Part shown: positions 33,402 to 41,728 of the stretch, piece after piece
How positions within the stretch are numbered: the first letter of the stretch is position 1
Layout of the letters: each line of letters starts with the position of its first letter
Source of the DNA: Sphaerisporangium sp040683095
GTDB taxonomy: Bacteria > Actinomycetota > Actinomycetes > Streptosporangiales > Streptosporangiaceae
Length of the DNA stretch: 64,000 nt
Direction: 5' to 3'
Assembly: GCF_040683095.1 (NCBI RefSeq)
Contig: NZ_JBFBCI010000014.1
Location: 1 to 64,000 of the forward strand
Notes under the pieces: generated by a model
Database searches by the model: none
Told to the model about the DNA's origin: nothing
The model's input: only the letters and a program-made list of their open reading frames with translations
Program-made: the position numbers and the translations under genes

Positions 33402-34309
33402 CGGCCAGAGGGCTTCTCGACCGCCTCGCGGACGGCGGGGACGATCTCTTCGGCCCACCGCATGAGCGTGCCCTCGAGCGAGGCGCCTCCCGGCGGGAAC
33501 AGGATGAAGCCGGACGCGCCGTGCTCCAGGACCGCGCCGGTCAGCGACTCGACCCACTGGCCGACGGAGCCGCCGGCCCAGCGGCCGGCGTCGCGCGTGA
33601 CCGACCGCGGCGTGTCGGTGATATGACCTTGGACGTAGTAGATCGTGGCGATCTCGGATGGGTCCCGGCCCGCGGCCGCGGCGGCCTCGTCGATCAGGGG
33701 GCGGGACGCGCGGTACCGCTCGCTCAGCCAGTCGGAGGCACGGCCGGGCACCCACCCGTCGGCCAGCCTGCCCGTGACGGCCAGGGATTTGGGGCCGACC
33801 GAGCCGGTCCAGACGGGCGGGGCGGGCACCGGCGCGGGAGTGATGCCGGAGATCTTGTAGAACTCCCCGTCGAAGGTCACCGGCTCCCCGCCGCCGGACA
33901 GCGCCCTCACCAGGTGGATCGACTCCTCCATCGCGCGGACGGCCGCCGAGGGGCTCAGCCGGGGTGCCCCGAAGCTCGTGATGTCGTCCCACACGCCGCC
34001 CGCGCCGACGCCGTACACGACGCGGCCGTCCGACAGCGCGGACAGCGACGTCAGCGTGCGCGCGAGCAGGGGCGCCGAGCGGGTCGGGGTGTTGGTCACG
34101 GTGGTGACCCCGGCGATGGTGGTGGTGCGGCCGAGGACGAACCCGAGCGTGGCGTACGCCTCCAGGTGGTCGCCGTAGTACGGGTGGTCCGAGGTCGCGA
34201 ACAGGTCCAGCCCGGCGCGGTCGGCCAGCGCCGCGCACCGCAGGACCTCCGCCACCGCGCCGACCTCGACCGGCACCCTGAACCCGAAAAGGATCGTCCG
34301 CTCTGACAT
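33398..34309 (-). CDS. LLM-class (luciferase-like) F420-dependent oxidoreductase
   Basis: A bacterial-luciferase-fold oxidoreductase of 303 residues, probably using F420 or FMN. Typical features are EVLRCAALADRAGLDLFATS with DHPYYG, LARTLTSLSALSDGRVVYGVG, and PVWTGSVGPKSLAVTGRLAD. The ATG at 34309 has a purine-rich site (AAGGCGGGAA). It lies 35 bp after the RidA-family gene on the same strand, so the two may be cotranscribed. The substrate is unknown. Confidence 0.85.
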   Translation of the reverse strand: MSERTILFGFRVPVEVGAVAEVLRCAALADRAGLDLFATSDHPYYGDHLEAYATLGFVLGRTTTIAGVTTVTNTPTRSAPLLARTLTSLSALSDGRVVYGVGAGGVWDDITSFGAPRLSPSAAVRAMEESIHLVRALSGGGEPVTFDGEFYKISGITPAPVPAPPVWTGSVGPKSLAVTGRLADGWVPGRASDWLSERYRASRPLIDEAAAAAGRDPSEIATIYYVQGHITDTPRSVTRDAGRWAGGSVGQWVESLTGAVLEHGASGFILFPPGGASLEGTLMRWAEEIVPAVREAVEKPSGR

Positions 34310-34344
34310 CGCGATTCCCGCCTTCCTTGACGTCATCGGACCCG

Positions 34345-34746
34345 TTACGGTCGCCGACGGCCGCTGCCGACGCGTGCCGTGACCTCGATCTCGATGCGGA
34401 TGCGCGGGTCCACGAGCCCGCAGGAGATCATCGTCGCGGCCGGGCGCGCGTCCTCGAAGCAACGCCGCAGGGTCGGCCAGCAGGGCTCGAAATCGGCGGG
34501 ATCGGGCAGCATGTACGTCACGCGCACGACGTCGGCGAGGGACGAGCCCGCCTCGCGCAGGGCCGTCTCGATGTTCACCATGCACTGCTCGACCTGCGCG
34601 ACCACGTCGTCGGAGATCGTCATCGACGTGTAGTCGAACCCCGTCGTCCCGGAGACGTGCACCCACCCGTCGACGACGACGGCCCGGGAGTACCCGATGG
34701 CCTTCTCGAACTCCGACCCGCTGGAGATCAGCACCCGCTCCGTCAT
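34345..34746 (-). CDS. RidA/YjgF family protein
   Basis: A protein of 133 residues with the RidA fold. The segments VVVDGWVHVSGTTGFDY and DVVRVTYMLPDPADFEP match the family, and the C-terminal IRIEIEVTARVG closes the beta-sheet. RidA proteins deaminate reactive enamine/imine intermediates; the active-site Arg of classical RidA would fall near ARPAATMISC and cannot be confirmed by eye. GAGG lies upstream of the ATG at 34746. It is likely cotranscribed with the oxidoreductase that follows. Confidence 0.85.
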   Translation of the reverse strand: MTERVLISSGSEFEKAIGYSRAVVVDGWVHVSGTTGFDYTSMTISDDVVAQVEQCMVNIETALREAGSSLADVVRVTYMLPDPADFEPCWPTLRRCFEDARPAATMISCGLVDPRIRIEIEVTARVGSGRRRP

Positions 34747-34878
34747 GCCGAGCATCCTCACAGCACCGCGGAAGCCGTGTCCAACCTGTGCGTACCCTCG
34801 AAGGCCATCGGGGCTCTCCTGAAGGCGGTTGGTGCCCACTCGATCAAGGAACCTAGATCGGGGGGACAATATGTGCTT

Positions 34879-35025
34879 ATGGAGGAACATGGGCGAGCGG
34901 TGATGGCGGCATTCGCCGTACTCTCGGGCGCGGCCATCCTGATCGTCGGCGCGACGATCCTGCTGACCCGACTCACCGCCAGACGTACCCGCACCCCCGC
35001 CCCACCGGACGCCACGGGCCGCTGA
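34879..35025 (+). CDS. single-pass small membrane protein
   Basis: A 48-residue frame with one hydrophobic helix (VMAAFAVLSGAAILIVGATI) followed by an Arg/Thr/Pro tail (TARRTRTPAPPDATGR). The start could be ATG 34879 or the internal GTG-ATG eight codons later; a GGAGGAA lies between them. No family was recognised. It precedes a luciferase-like oxidoreductase gene by 80 bp. Confidence 0.4.
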   Translation: MEEHGRAVMAAFAVLSGAAILIVGATILLTRLTARRTRTPAPPDATGR

Positions 35026-35105
35026 CGCCGGACGCGCGGGCGCAGGAATTCCCGCCACGGTGCCATGGTTCCGTGTACTGCTCGCGATGGAGAGGAAGGT
35101 CAGGG

Positions 35106-36152
35106 ATGTCCGCACAACTTGAGTTCGCGATCGACACGTTCGGTGACGTCACCGTCGGCGCGGGCGGGAAGCGCCTGCCGTACGCGCAGGTGATCCGCAA
35201 CGTCGTCGAGGAGGCCGTGCTCGCCGACCGCGTGGGCATCGACGCGTTCGGCATCGGCGAGCACCACCGCGACGACTTCGCCGTCTCGGCACCCGAGATG
35301 GTGCTGGCGACGATCGCGGGTCGCACCGAGCGCATCCGCCTCTTCACCGCCGTGACCGTCCTCAGTTCGGACGACCCGGTGCGCGTCTTCGAGAGGTTCG
35401 CCACGCTGGACGCGGTGTCGAACGGGCGGGCGGAGATCATCCTCGGCCGCGGCTCGTTCACCGAGTCGTTCCCGCTGTTCGGTTACGACCTTTCCCAGTA
35501 CGAGGAGCTGTTCGAGGAGAAGCTGGACCTGCTCTCCCACCTGCTCGACGAGGGACCGGTCACCTGGCAGGGACGGCTGCGCGCCGGGCTGACCGACCAG
35601 CATGTGTACCCCAAGACCGAGTCCGGCCGGCTGCGCACGTGGGTCGGCGTCGGCGGAAGCCCGGAGTCCGTGGTCCGCGCGGCCCGCTACCAGATGCCGC
35701 TGATGCTCGCGATCATCGGCGGGCAGCCGGAGCGTTTCGCCCCGTACGTCGACCTGTACCACCGCGCCCTGGCCGAGCTGGAGGTCCCGCGGCTGCCGGT
35801 CGGCGTCCACTCGCCGGGTCACATCGCCGAGAGCGACGCGGAGGCCCGCGAGGAACTGTGGCCGCACTACAAGGCCATGCACGACCGCATCGGCCGCGAG
35901 CGCGGCTGGGGCCCCACGACCCGCGCCCGGTTCGAGGCGGAGGCCGACGAGGGGGCGCTGTACGTCGGATCGCCCGAGACGGTGGCCGCGAAGATCGCGA
36001 AGACCGTGCGCGGGCTCGGCGTCGACCGCTTCGAGCTGAAGTACAGTTCCGGGACGCTTCCGCACGAAAGCCTCATGACCACGATCCGCCTCTACGGCGA
36101 GGAGGTCGTCCCGCGGGTCCGGAAACTCCTGTCCGAGACCCCGGCGGGCTGA
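35106..36152 (+). CDS. LLM-class flavin-dependent oxidoreductase
   Basis: A luciferase-like monooxygenase-family protein of 348 residues. Typical sequences are VLADRVGIDAFGIGEHHRDD, FERFATLDAVSNGRAEIILG and WVGVGGSPESVVRAARYQMP. This subgroup (with EHHRDDFAVSAPEMVLA) is common in actinomycetes and is annotated as alkanesulfonate monooxygenase-like, but the substrate is unknown. The ATG at 35106 follows AGGAAGG. It is a separate gene from the LLM-class protein encoded at 33398 and only distantly similar. Confidence 0.85.
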   Translation: MSAQLEFAIDTFGDVTVGAGGKRLPYAQVIRNVVEEAVLADRVGIDAFGIGEHHRDDFAVSAPEMVLATIAGRTERIRLFTAVTVLSSDDPVRVFERFATLDAVSNGRAEIILGRGSFTESFPLFGYDLSQYEELFEEKLDLLSHLLDEGPVTWQGRLRAGLTDQHVYPKTESGRLRTWVGVGGSPESVVRAARYQMPLMLAIIGGQPERFAPYVDLYHRALAELEVPRLPVGVHSPGHIAESDAEAREELWPHYKAMHDRIGRERGWGPTTRARFEAEADEGALYVGSPETVAAKIAKTVRGLGVDRFELKYSSGTLPHESLMTTIRLYGEEVVPRVRKLLSETPAG

Positions 36153-36354
36153 TCACCTCACCGGGCCCAGGGGGTCGCGCGACGCGTCTGAGCGCCCATT
36201 CCCATCCAACTCATCGACAAGTGGCCGCCAAGCGCGACTGCCTAACGTCGCCCGCGTAAGAAGCCCGGCGTGCGGGGACGGACACGGTCCACTTCGGGGG
36301 AACGCACGCCCGGCGGGGCGACAGGGCCACTCGGGCCCGGATGGGAACAATGTC

Positions 36355-36825
36355 ATGAAAGTCCTCTACAAGGTGCTGGCCTACCTCGTCGCGGCCGAAG
36401 TCGCCGTGCAGGCGATGGCGGTCGTCTTCGCCGACGCCGGCATGGGCAAGTGGGTCGAGCAGGGCGGAGTGCTCGACAAGGCGGTGATGGAGAGCGACGC
36501 GTCGCCGTTCCCCGAGGCCATCGGCCTCATGATCCACGGCATGAACGGGATCATGGTCATCCCGGTGGTCGCGCTGCTCCTGCTGGTCTCCTCGTTCTTC
36601 ACGAAGATCCCGGGAGCGGTGAAGGCGGCCGGCCTCGTGCTGCTGCTCGTCGTGCTCCAGGTCTCCCTCGGCATCCTCGGCCACGACATCCCCGGCCTCG
36701 GCGCGCTGCACGGCCTCAACGCGTTGCTGCTGTTCAGCTCGGCCGTCTACGCCGCCTTCCGTGGCCGCGCCGCCGCCGTGACCGCGCCCGCCCGGCACGA
36801 CGCGCGCGTCCGGTCCGTCGGCTGA
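36355..36825 (+). CDS. four-helix integral membrane protein
   Basis: A protein of 156 residues with about four transmembrane helices (YLVAAEVAVQAMAVVFA, MNGIMVIPVVALLLLVSSFF, AAGLVLLLVVLQVSLGILG, LHGLNALLLFSSAVYAAF). Conserved-looking His residues near helix ends (MIHGMNG, LGHDIPG, ALHGLN) are placed as for haem or metal binding, as in DUF6220-type proteins. One base separates its stop from the multicopper oxidase start, so they form an operon and a shared copper or redox role is likely. Confidence 0.7.
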   Translation: MKVLYKVLAYLVAAEVAVQAMAVVFADAGMGKWVEQGGVLDKAVMESDASPFPEAIGLMIHGMNGIMVIPVVALLLLVSSFFTKIPGAVKAAGLVLLLVVLQVSLGILGHDIPGLGALHGLNALLLFSSAVYAAFRGRAAAVTAPARHDARVRSVG

Positions 36826-36826
36826 C

Positions 36827-38458
36827 ATGGACGCGACCCGCCGGCGCGGCGCCCGCGCCCGTCTCGTCGTCGCGGGCGCCGCGGCCCTCGCCGTGCTCGG
36901 CCCGCTGACCTGGCTCTGGCAGGACAGTCTGCTGCCGGACACGTACTCCGTGATGGACATGGGATACGCCGACCACGGGCGCGGTTCCCGCGAAGCCGGC
37001 CAGGTGGGCGGCGCGCCCGTCGACCGCGCTCACGGGTCGGGCCACGAAGCGCACCTGGGGGCCGCGGCGGCGGGGTACGGCGGGAACGCCGGGCACGACG
37101 TCGCGGCCACGGGGCACGCCGGCACCGCGCACGGCCTCGCGGCGGCGGGGCGCGACGACACGGCGGCCGGGCGCGACGTGACCTCGCTCATCGCCGACCC
37201 GCGCCGCCCGGCCGACGTCGAACTCACCCTGACCGCGCGCAGGCAGCGGTTCCGCCTGGCCACCGGCCGGCACATCGACGGGTACACGCTGAACGGCGCC
37301 TCGCCCGGCCCGGTGATCCACGCGACCGAGGGCCAGCTGGTCGAGGTCCGGCTGGTCAACGAGTCGGTGCCGGACGGCATCACGCTGCACTGGCACGGCG
37401 TCGACGTGCCCAACGCCGCCGACGGGGTCGCGGGCGTCACCCAGGACGCGGTCGGCGTCGGCGGGTCGTTCACCTACCGCTTCGTCGCCGACCGGGCGGG
37501 CACCTTCTGGTACCACTCCCACCAGATGTCCCACGAGCAGGTCCGCCGCGGCCTGCTCGGCGCGCTGGTGGTGGCCCCGGCCGCACGGCCGTCGGCAGTG
37601 GACGCCGTCGCACTGCTGCACCTGTACGACGGCGTCCGCACCGTCAACGGCCGGGAGGGGGACGTCCGGGTCGAGGCCCGCCCCGGCGAACGGGCCCGCG
37701 TGCGGGTGATCAACACCGAGAACGGCCAGACGCCCGTATGGGTGGCCGGCGCGCCGTACCGGCTCGTCGCCGTCGACGGCACCGACCTGCACGAGCCCGG
37801 CCCCGTCCGCGACACCGCCGTGATGGTCACCGCGGGAGGCCGCGCCGACGTCGAGGTCACCATGCCCGCGGACGGCTCGCCGGTGCGGGTCCACATCGGC
37901 GGCCCCTCCGGCGTCGTGCTCGGCTCGCGAACGTACGACGCCGCCGCCGTCCCCAGGCCCGCCACGACGCTCGACCTGCTGTCCTACGGCACCCCGGCGC
38001 CGATCGGGTTCGACCCGGACGCCGCCGATCGGCGGTTCGTGTACGACATCGGGCGCCGCCCGGGCTTCCTCGACGGGCGTCCCGGGCTCTGGTGGACCGT
38101 CAACGGGCACATGTTCCCGGACGTGCCGATGTTCGTCGTGGCGTCCGGCGACGTCGTACGGATGCGCATCGGCAACCACAGCGGCGAGACGCACCCCATG
38201 CATCTGCACGGCCACCACGCCGTGGTGCTGAGCCGCAGCGGTGTGCGCGCGACGGGGAGCCCGTGGTGGGTGGACTCCTTGGAGGTCGGCAACGGCGAGT
38301 GGTACGACATCGCCTTCGTCGCCGACAACCCCGGCATCTGGATGGACCACTGCCACAACCTGCCCCACGCCAGCGAAGGCCTGGTGGCCCACCTTATGTA
38401 CGAGGGAGTCACCACCCCCTTCACCATTGGAGGCCAGAAACGCAACGAACCCGAATAG
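36827..38458 (+). CDS. multicopper oxidase
   Basis: A multicopper oxidase of 543 residues acting outside the membrane, with an N-terminal membrane helix (VVAGAAALAVLGPLTWLW). Copper sites: HWHG near 188, HSHQMSHEQ near 230, HPMHLHGHH near 457 and DHCHNLPHASEGLVAHLM near 507, so all T1/T2/T3 ligands appear present. Between the anchor and the first cupredoxin domain lies a His/Gly-rich stretch (about 50-110, e.g. AHGSGHEAHLG) that could bind extra copper. The start has no ribosome site and depends on coupling to the membrane protein one base upstream. Copper detoxification or phenol/metal oxidation is possible. Confidence 0.9.
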   Translation: MDATRRRGARARLVVAGAAALAVLGPLTWLWQDSLLPDTYSVMDMGYADHGRGSREAGQVGGAPVDRAHGSGHEAHLGAAAAGYGGNAGHDVAATGHAGTAHGLAAAGRDDTAAGRDVTSLIADPRRPADVELTLTARRQRFRLATGRHIDGYTLNGASPGPVIHATEGQLVEVRLVNESVPDGITLHWHGVDVPNAADGVAGVTQDAVGVGGSFTYRFVADRAGTFWYHSHQMSHEQVRRGLLGALVVAPAARPSAVDAVALLHLYDGVRTVNGREGDVRVEARPGERARVRVINTENGQTPVWVAGAPYRLVAVDGTDLHEPGPVRDTAVMVTAGGRADVEVTMPADGSPVRVHIGGPSGVVLGSRTYDAAAVPRPATTLDLLSYGTPAPIGFDPDAADRRFVYDIGRRPGFLDGRPGLWWTVNGHMFPDVPMFVVASGDVVRMRIGNHSGETHPMHLHGHHAVVLSRSGVRATGSPWWVDSLEVGNGEWYDIAFVADNPGIWMDHCHNLPHASEGLVAHLMYEGVTTPFTIGGQKRNEPE

Positions 38459-38580
38459 ATCCGCCCGGACACGGCCCTGCCTGCCCCGGCAGGCCCCGGG
38501 CACCGGCCGGGGCTGGAAATCGCGACGTCCCGCCCAGGCGGAGGACGGGGTGTCGTACGCGTCGGTGACCTTCCCGTACG

Positions 38581-39207
38581 TCAGGGCCGGATGGCCAGTA
38601 CCCGGAAGCTGACACCGCTTTTCATCCGGGACACCGACTCGATCTGGAAACCGGCCTGCTCCAGGAACGGCCGGGGATCGCGGGTGAGGTAGTCGGCTGC
38701 GAACCGCACGAACATCGGTTCCACCAGTCGCATGCCGGCCCGGATGATCGGGTTGCTCGACGGCCCATGCTCGGACAGCACGAACCGGCCGCCCGGCTTG
38801 AGCACGCGGTAGGCCTCGCGCGCCGCGGCTGCGGGGTCCGGGATCGTGCACATCGTGAACGTGGACAGCACGGTGTCCGCGATGCCGTCGGGCAGTTCCA
38901 GGCGTTGCACGTCCCCCTGTCGCAACTCCACCCGCGCGCCGAGGCCGGCCCGCGCCACGCGCCGCCGCGCCAGTTCCAGCATGTGCTCGGACAGCTCGAC
39001 CCCGACCACCGTGACGTCGTCGCCGTACAGCGGCAGGTTGAGCCCGGTGCCGACCGCGATCTCCACCGTGTGGCCGCGCGCCTGCCCGACGGCCCACTCC
39101 CGGCTCCCGGGGAACAGGCGTCGCTCCCAGACCTGCATCTGGTCGTCATAGCGGTCCGCGATCCGGTCGAACACGCGGCGCACGTCGGCATCGGTGGTAG
39201 CCCGCAT
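38581..39207 (-). CDS. class I SAM methyltransferase (UbiE/PEMT-like)
   Basis: A methyltransferase of 208 residues. Motif I is TVEIAVGTGLNLPLY, with GVELSEHMLELARRR, DTVLSTFTMCTIPDPAAA and RVLKPGGRFVLSEHG. The N-terminal VFDRIADRYDDQMQVWERRL suits enzymes acting on quinones or phospholipid heads. The exact acceptor is unknown. GGAGGGG precedes the ATG at 39207 by a few bases. It lies between convergent and tandem neighbours without shared operon signs. Confidence 0.85.
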   Translation of the reverse strand: MRATTDADVRRVFDRIADRYDDQMQVWERRLFPGSREWAVGQARGHTVEIAVGTGLNLPLYGDDVTVVGVELSEHMLELARRRVARAGLGARVELRQGDVQRLELPDGIADTVLSTFTMCTIPDPAAAAREAYRVLKPGGRFVLSEHGPSSNPIIRAGMRLVEPMFVRFAADYLTRDPRPFLEQAGFQIESVSRMKSGVSFRVLAIRP

Positions 39208-39325
39208 CGAGCACCCCCTCCAGAACGGGAACTCCGCGAATCATTTCATGCCTACCTCATCCAGGTTCGGCCCGCTGGATAGAGGTGCGCGTGTTCACGC
39301 CAGGGGAGGGCGTCGAGGTCTGAAC

Positions 39326-40192
39326 CTACTCACTCAGGATCTGGCGGAGCGTGACGGCGAAGGCGTCCGGGTCGCCCTTCATGCCGAACTCGCCGTCGAG
39401 GAAACCGCCGTGGTGGCTGGGGAAGGTCACGGGCTTCGTGCCGAGCCGCTCGGCGACCGCCAAGCCTGCGCGGTGCGCCATCTCGCCCTCCGATTCGGCT
39501 CCGACACCGACGACGATGCGGGTCGGCGCGGCGCGTAGCGCATCGAAGTCGTGCCCGTAGTGCGTGGACGTCATGAGGTTCTGGCCGAACAGCGGGTCGT
39601 CACGGGAGCCGTCGTCCTCCGCCGGCAGCCCGAAATCGGCCGGGTTCTGAACGGGGTGGTCGGCGAAGTCGGCCGGAATCTCGCCGCGCAGGCCGGCGAT
39701 CGCGAAGAACTTCACCATCGCCGGTCCGAAACCGTCCCGCTCGTACGTCCGGCGGATGTCCACCACCGCGGCCAGCGCCTGCTCGCGGTCCGGCAGGGCC
39801 TGGACGGCCGGCGGTTCGTGCGCCACGAGCGTGCGTACCTGCTCTGGATGCCGGGCCACCAGCGCCAGCGCGTTGACGGCGCCGCCGCTGCTGGCGAAGA
39901 TGTCGACCGGCTCGCCGCCGAGCGCGGTGATCAGCCGGTGCAGGTCGTCCGCGTGCAGTTCGGGGGTCGACTCGACGGCACCGTCGGTCCGCCTGCTACG
40001 TCCGATTCCGCGCGGGTCGTAGGTCACCACCGTACGGTCCGGGAAGTGCGCGGCCAGGCTGGTGAACCCGCCGGCATCCATGGGCGACCCGATCATCAGC
40101 AGAGTCGGCGCGGCGCTCGCCTCGGCCTCGCGCACGTCGTAGTGGACGACGGCGCCAGGCACCTCAAGGGTGTGGGTCTTCGGCTCGGTCAT
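39326..40192 (-). CDS. alpha/beta hydrolase
   Basis: A cytoplasmic alpha/beta hydrolase of 288 residues. The nucleophile elbow is DIFASSGGAVNAL with Ser near 103. An unusual LMIGSPMDAGGF replaces the usual HG oxyanion motif, TYDPRGIGRS follows, and the C-terminal SHHGGFLDGEFG holds the catalytic His. The family is close to proteins annotated as hydrolases of the TAP/bromoperoxidase group. The substrate is not predictable. A good AAGGAG lies seven bases before the ATG at 40192. Confidence 0.85.
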   Translation of the reverse strand: MTEPKTHTLEVPGAVVHYDVREAEASAAPTLLMIGSPMDAGGFTSLAAHFPDRTVVTYDPRGIGRSRRTDGAVESTPELHADDLHRLITALGGEPVDIFASSGGAVNALALVARHPEQVRTLVAHEPPAVQALPDREQALAAVVDIRRTYERDGFGPAMVKFFAIAGLRGEIPADFADHPVQNPADFGLPAEDDGSRDDPLFGQNLMTSTHYGHDFDALRAAPTRIVVGVGAESEGEMAHRAGLAVAERLGTKPVTFPSHHGGFLDGEFGMKGDPDAFAVTLRQILSE

Positions 40193-40637
40193 GTGATCGC
40201 TCCTTCACGATGCTCATGATGCCATCGATATCAAACACCAGTTCGAGAACACCTTAGTCCTGTCTCGGTGACCGTGCACAACGAACTCGCGCTCCTGGGC
40301 AAAGGGGCCAGAGGGCGGGCGTGGCCCGAGATCGTGGACGATCCGGGACAAAGCGCGGACGCGATGCGACCACCAGGGCACAGGTGTGCCCGGTACGGTT
40401 CACGTGCGCGAACCTAACAGCCGGGTACGACAAAACGACCGGCGCACGCTGCGGCAACGGCTTGGCGCGCGCCGTGCGGCCGGGGATCCCTCGCGGTTGC
40501 GTGGTACCCCCTCAGCGTGACCATCACCAGGACCGCGCGAGATCCCTGCGGAGACGCGGGTTCGTTCACGTCCGGGGAGATGGGTGCGCTCTGGTGCTCG
40601 TCGATTACGCGATCGCGGGGTGGGCAGATGCGTGTCA
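40193..40637. other. intergenic region without a recognisable gene
   Basis: About 445 bp between the hydrolase and the toxin-antitoxin locus. A frame of ~100 codons exists on each strand, but both are Arg/Gly/Cys rich and have no protein-like features. The left edge must hold the hydrolase promoter; ATCGATAT at about 40225 is a small palindrome of unknown meaning. Confidence 0.5.
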
Positions 40638-40667
40638 CTGACGCAAGCGGACACGCTTGCGTAGACT
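40638..40667 (+). promoter_or_regulatory. vapBC promoter and autoregulatory palindrome
   Basis: CTGACG (40638-40643), an 18-base spacer and TAGACT (40662-40667) form the promoter. ACGCAAGCGgacaCGCTTGCGT (40641-40662) is a perfect 9+9 inverted repeat filling the spacer. The start of transcription falls at about 40674-40675, on the second ATG of the antitoxin gene. This is the expected arrangement for a toxin-antitoxin operon that represses itself. Confidence 0.75.
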
Positions 40668-40674
40668 CATGGCT

Positions 40675-40920
40675 ATGAGCGCCGGGCATGCGCATGAGGA
40701 ACTGCATCACCTGGTCGATCGGCTGTCGCCGGACCAGGCGCGTCGCCTCCTGCGTTTGGTGGAGACAGATCCGGAGTTGGCCGAGGCGGTGGATGAAGAG
40801 CGCTCTCAGCCGCTTCGTCGTCGTCGGTTGTCCATTGCAGGGATCGGTGCCTCTGGTGAAGGGAATCTCTCGGAACAGGTCGAGGACCTGCTAGCGGAGC
40901 GGTTCAATCGGTCAACGTGA
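40675..40920 (+). CDS. vapB: VapB-type antitoxin
   Basis: An antitoxin of 81 residues for a PIN-domain toxin. The N-terminal helices (HEELHHLVDRLSPDQARRLL) should bind DNA or dimerise. The C-terminal segment IGASGEGNLSEQVEDLLAER is the usual toxin-neutralising tail of this VapB group. No ribosome binding site is present. The -10 box lies seven bases before ATG 40675, so the transcript is probably leaderless and this ATG, not the one at 40669, is the start. The stop overlaps the toxin's GTG start. Confidence 0.75.
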   Translation: MSAGHAHEELHHLVDRLSPDQARRLLRLVETDPELAEAVDEERSQPLRRRRLSIAGIGASGEGNLSEQVEDLLAERFNRST

Positions 40921-41337
40921 CTGCCACGCTGCTGGACACGGGCCCCTGATCGCCGTCGTCGATCGGGATGACAAGCACCACACCTCGTGCGTCTCCTTGA
41001 AGAGTTGGAAGGGCCGCTCCTGCTGCCTTCAACCATCTTGATCGAGGCCGGTTGGACCATCAACAGACACATGGGGCCAGGCGTACACGCACAGTTCCTT
41101 GATCTGGTAACTGAGGAGTTCGAACTGGTCGACCTGGTCCCAGCCGATGTTCGACGGATGGCAGAACTGGTTCGGACCTATCGGGACGCTCGGCTGGATC
41201 CGGCTGACGTGTCCGTAGTCGCCATTGCGGAACGACTGAACGTCCGACACATCGCTACGCTGGACCGGCGCGACTTCACGCTGATCAGACCTCGGCATGT
41301 GTCAGCATTCACACTTCTGCCAGGAATGCTTAGCTGA
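40917..41337 (+). pseudogene. vapC: VapC PIN-domain toxin, frameshifted
   Basis: GTG 40917 overlaps the antitoxin stop and encodes VTATLLDTGP, the PIN N-terminus with its first catalytic Asp. A TGA follows because one base is missing near 40946. The second frame continues LIAVVDRDDKHHTSC, and near 40988 another one-base shift leads to LLEELEGPLLLPSTILIEAG, ending at 41337 with DPADVSVVAIAERLNVRHIA and TLDRRDF, the C-terminal acidic residues. All PIN parts are present but in three frames. Two sequencing errors could also explain this. An internal start at GTG 40987 would give a toxin lacking the first Asp. Confidence 0.75.
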
Positions 41338-41352
41338 CCTGGCCGGTCGGGC

Positions 41353-41396
41353 GGAGCGGGTGACGGGAATCGGACCCGCGCTGTCAGCTTGGGAAG
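41353..41396. repeat. att copy 1: 3' half of tRNA-Gly
   Basis: 44 bases identical to the 3' half of the tRNA-Gly gene at 52183-52256 (acceptor 3' arm, T arm, variable loop, half of the anticodon arm), with a single difference in the T loop (G at about 41373). The 5' half of the tRNA is missing, so it is not a gene. It marks the left boundary of the integrated island. Confidence 0.85.
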
Positions 41397-41728
41397 TGCA
41401 TCGATCGCCGCTCGCAGAGCTCTGACGTGCGCATAAGGCCGGTCATCAGAGAGCGATCCGCTGGGGAGTCTGAGGGATTGTGTACCCCTCCTTAGCAACG
41501 CGGAAGACCACATCGAGTCGCGAATGCAGTGGTCCCCGACCTGGTTCGCCCGCTCGGTCGCTGAATGCTCGACCTGAGCAAGCAAATGCATGCTTGACGG
41601 TCAGGGCGATACGCGATCTCTTTAGGTGAAGCGGCCGGGTCTCATGGAGATCTTGACGCCATCGGCGCGGCGTGTTGTCATCTGTATATCCGTTATTTCG
41701 TACTTATTTAGTAGGAAATGGGGGAGTT
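41397..41728. other. island edge without a recognisable gene
   Basis: About 330 bp of lower-GC sequence inside the left att copy. No convincing frame. An AT-rich stretch at 41685-41720 just before the SGNH hydrolase gene probably holds its promoter. Confidence 0.45.

Noticed and set aside
36734..39097. A 787-codon minus-strand frame over the multicopper oxidase
   Set aside because: It covers real plus-strand copper motifs in the wrong strand and its composition is antisense-like.
40321..40641. A 106-codon frame before vapB
   Set aside because: Cys/Arg-rich composition, no ribosome site, no domain, and it runs into the vapBC promoter.
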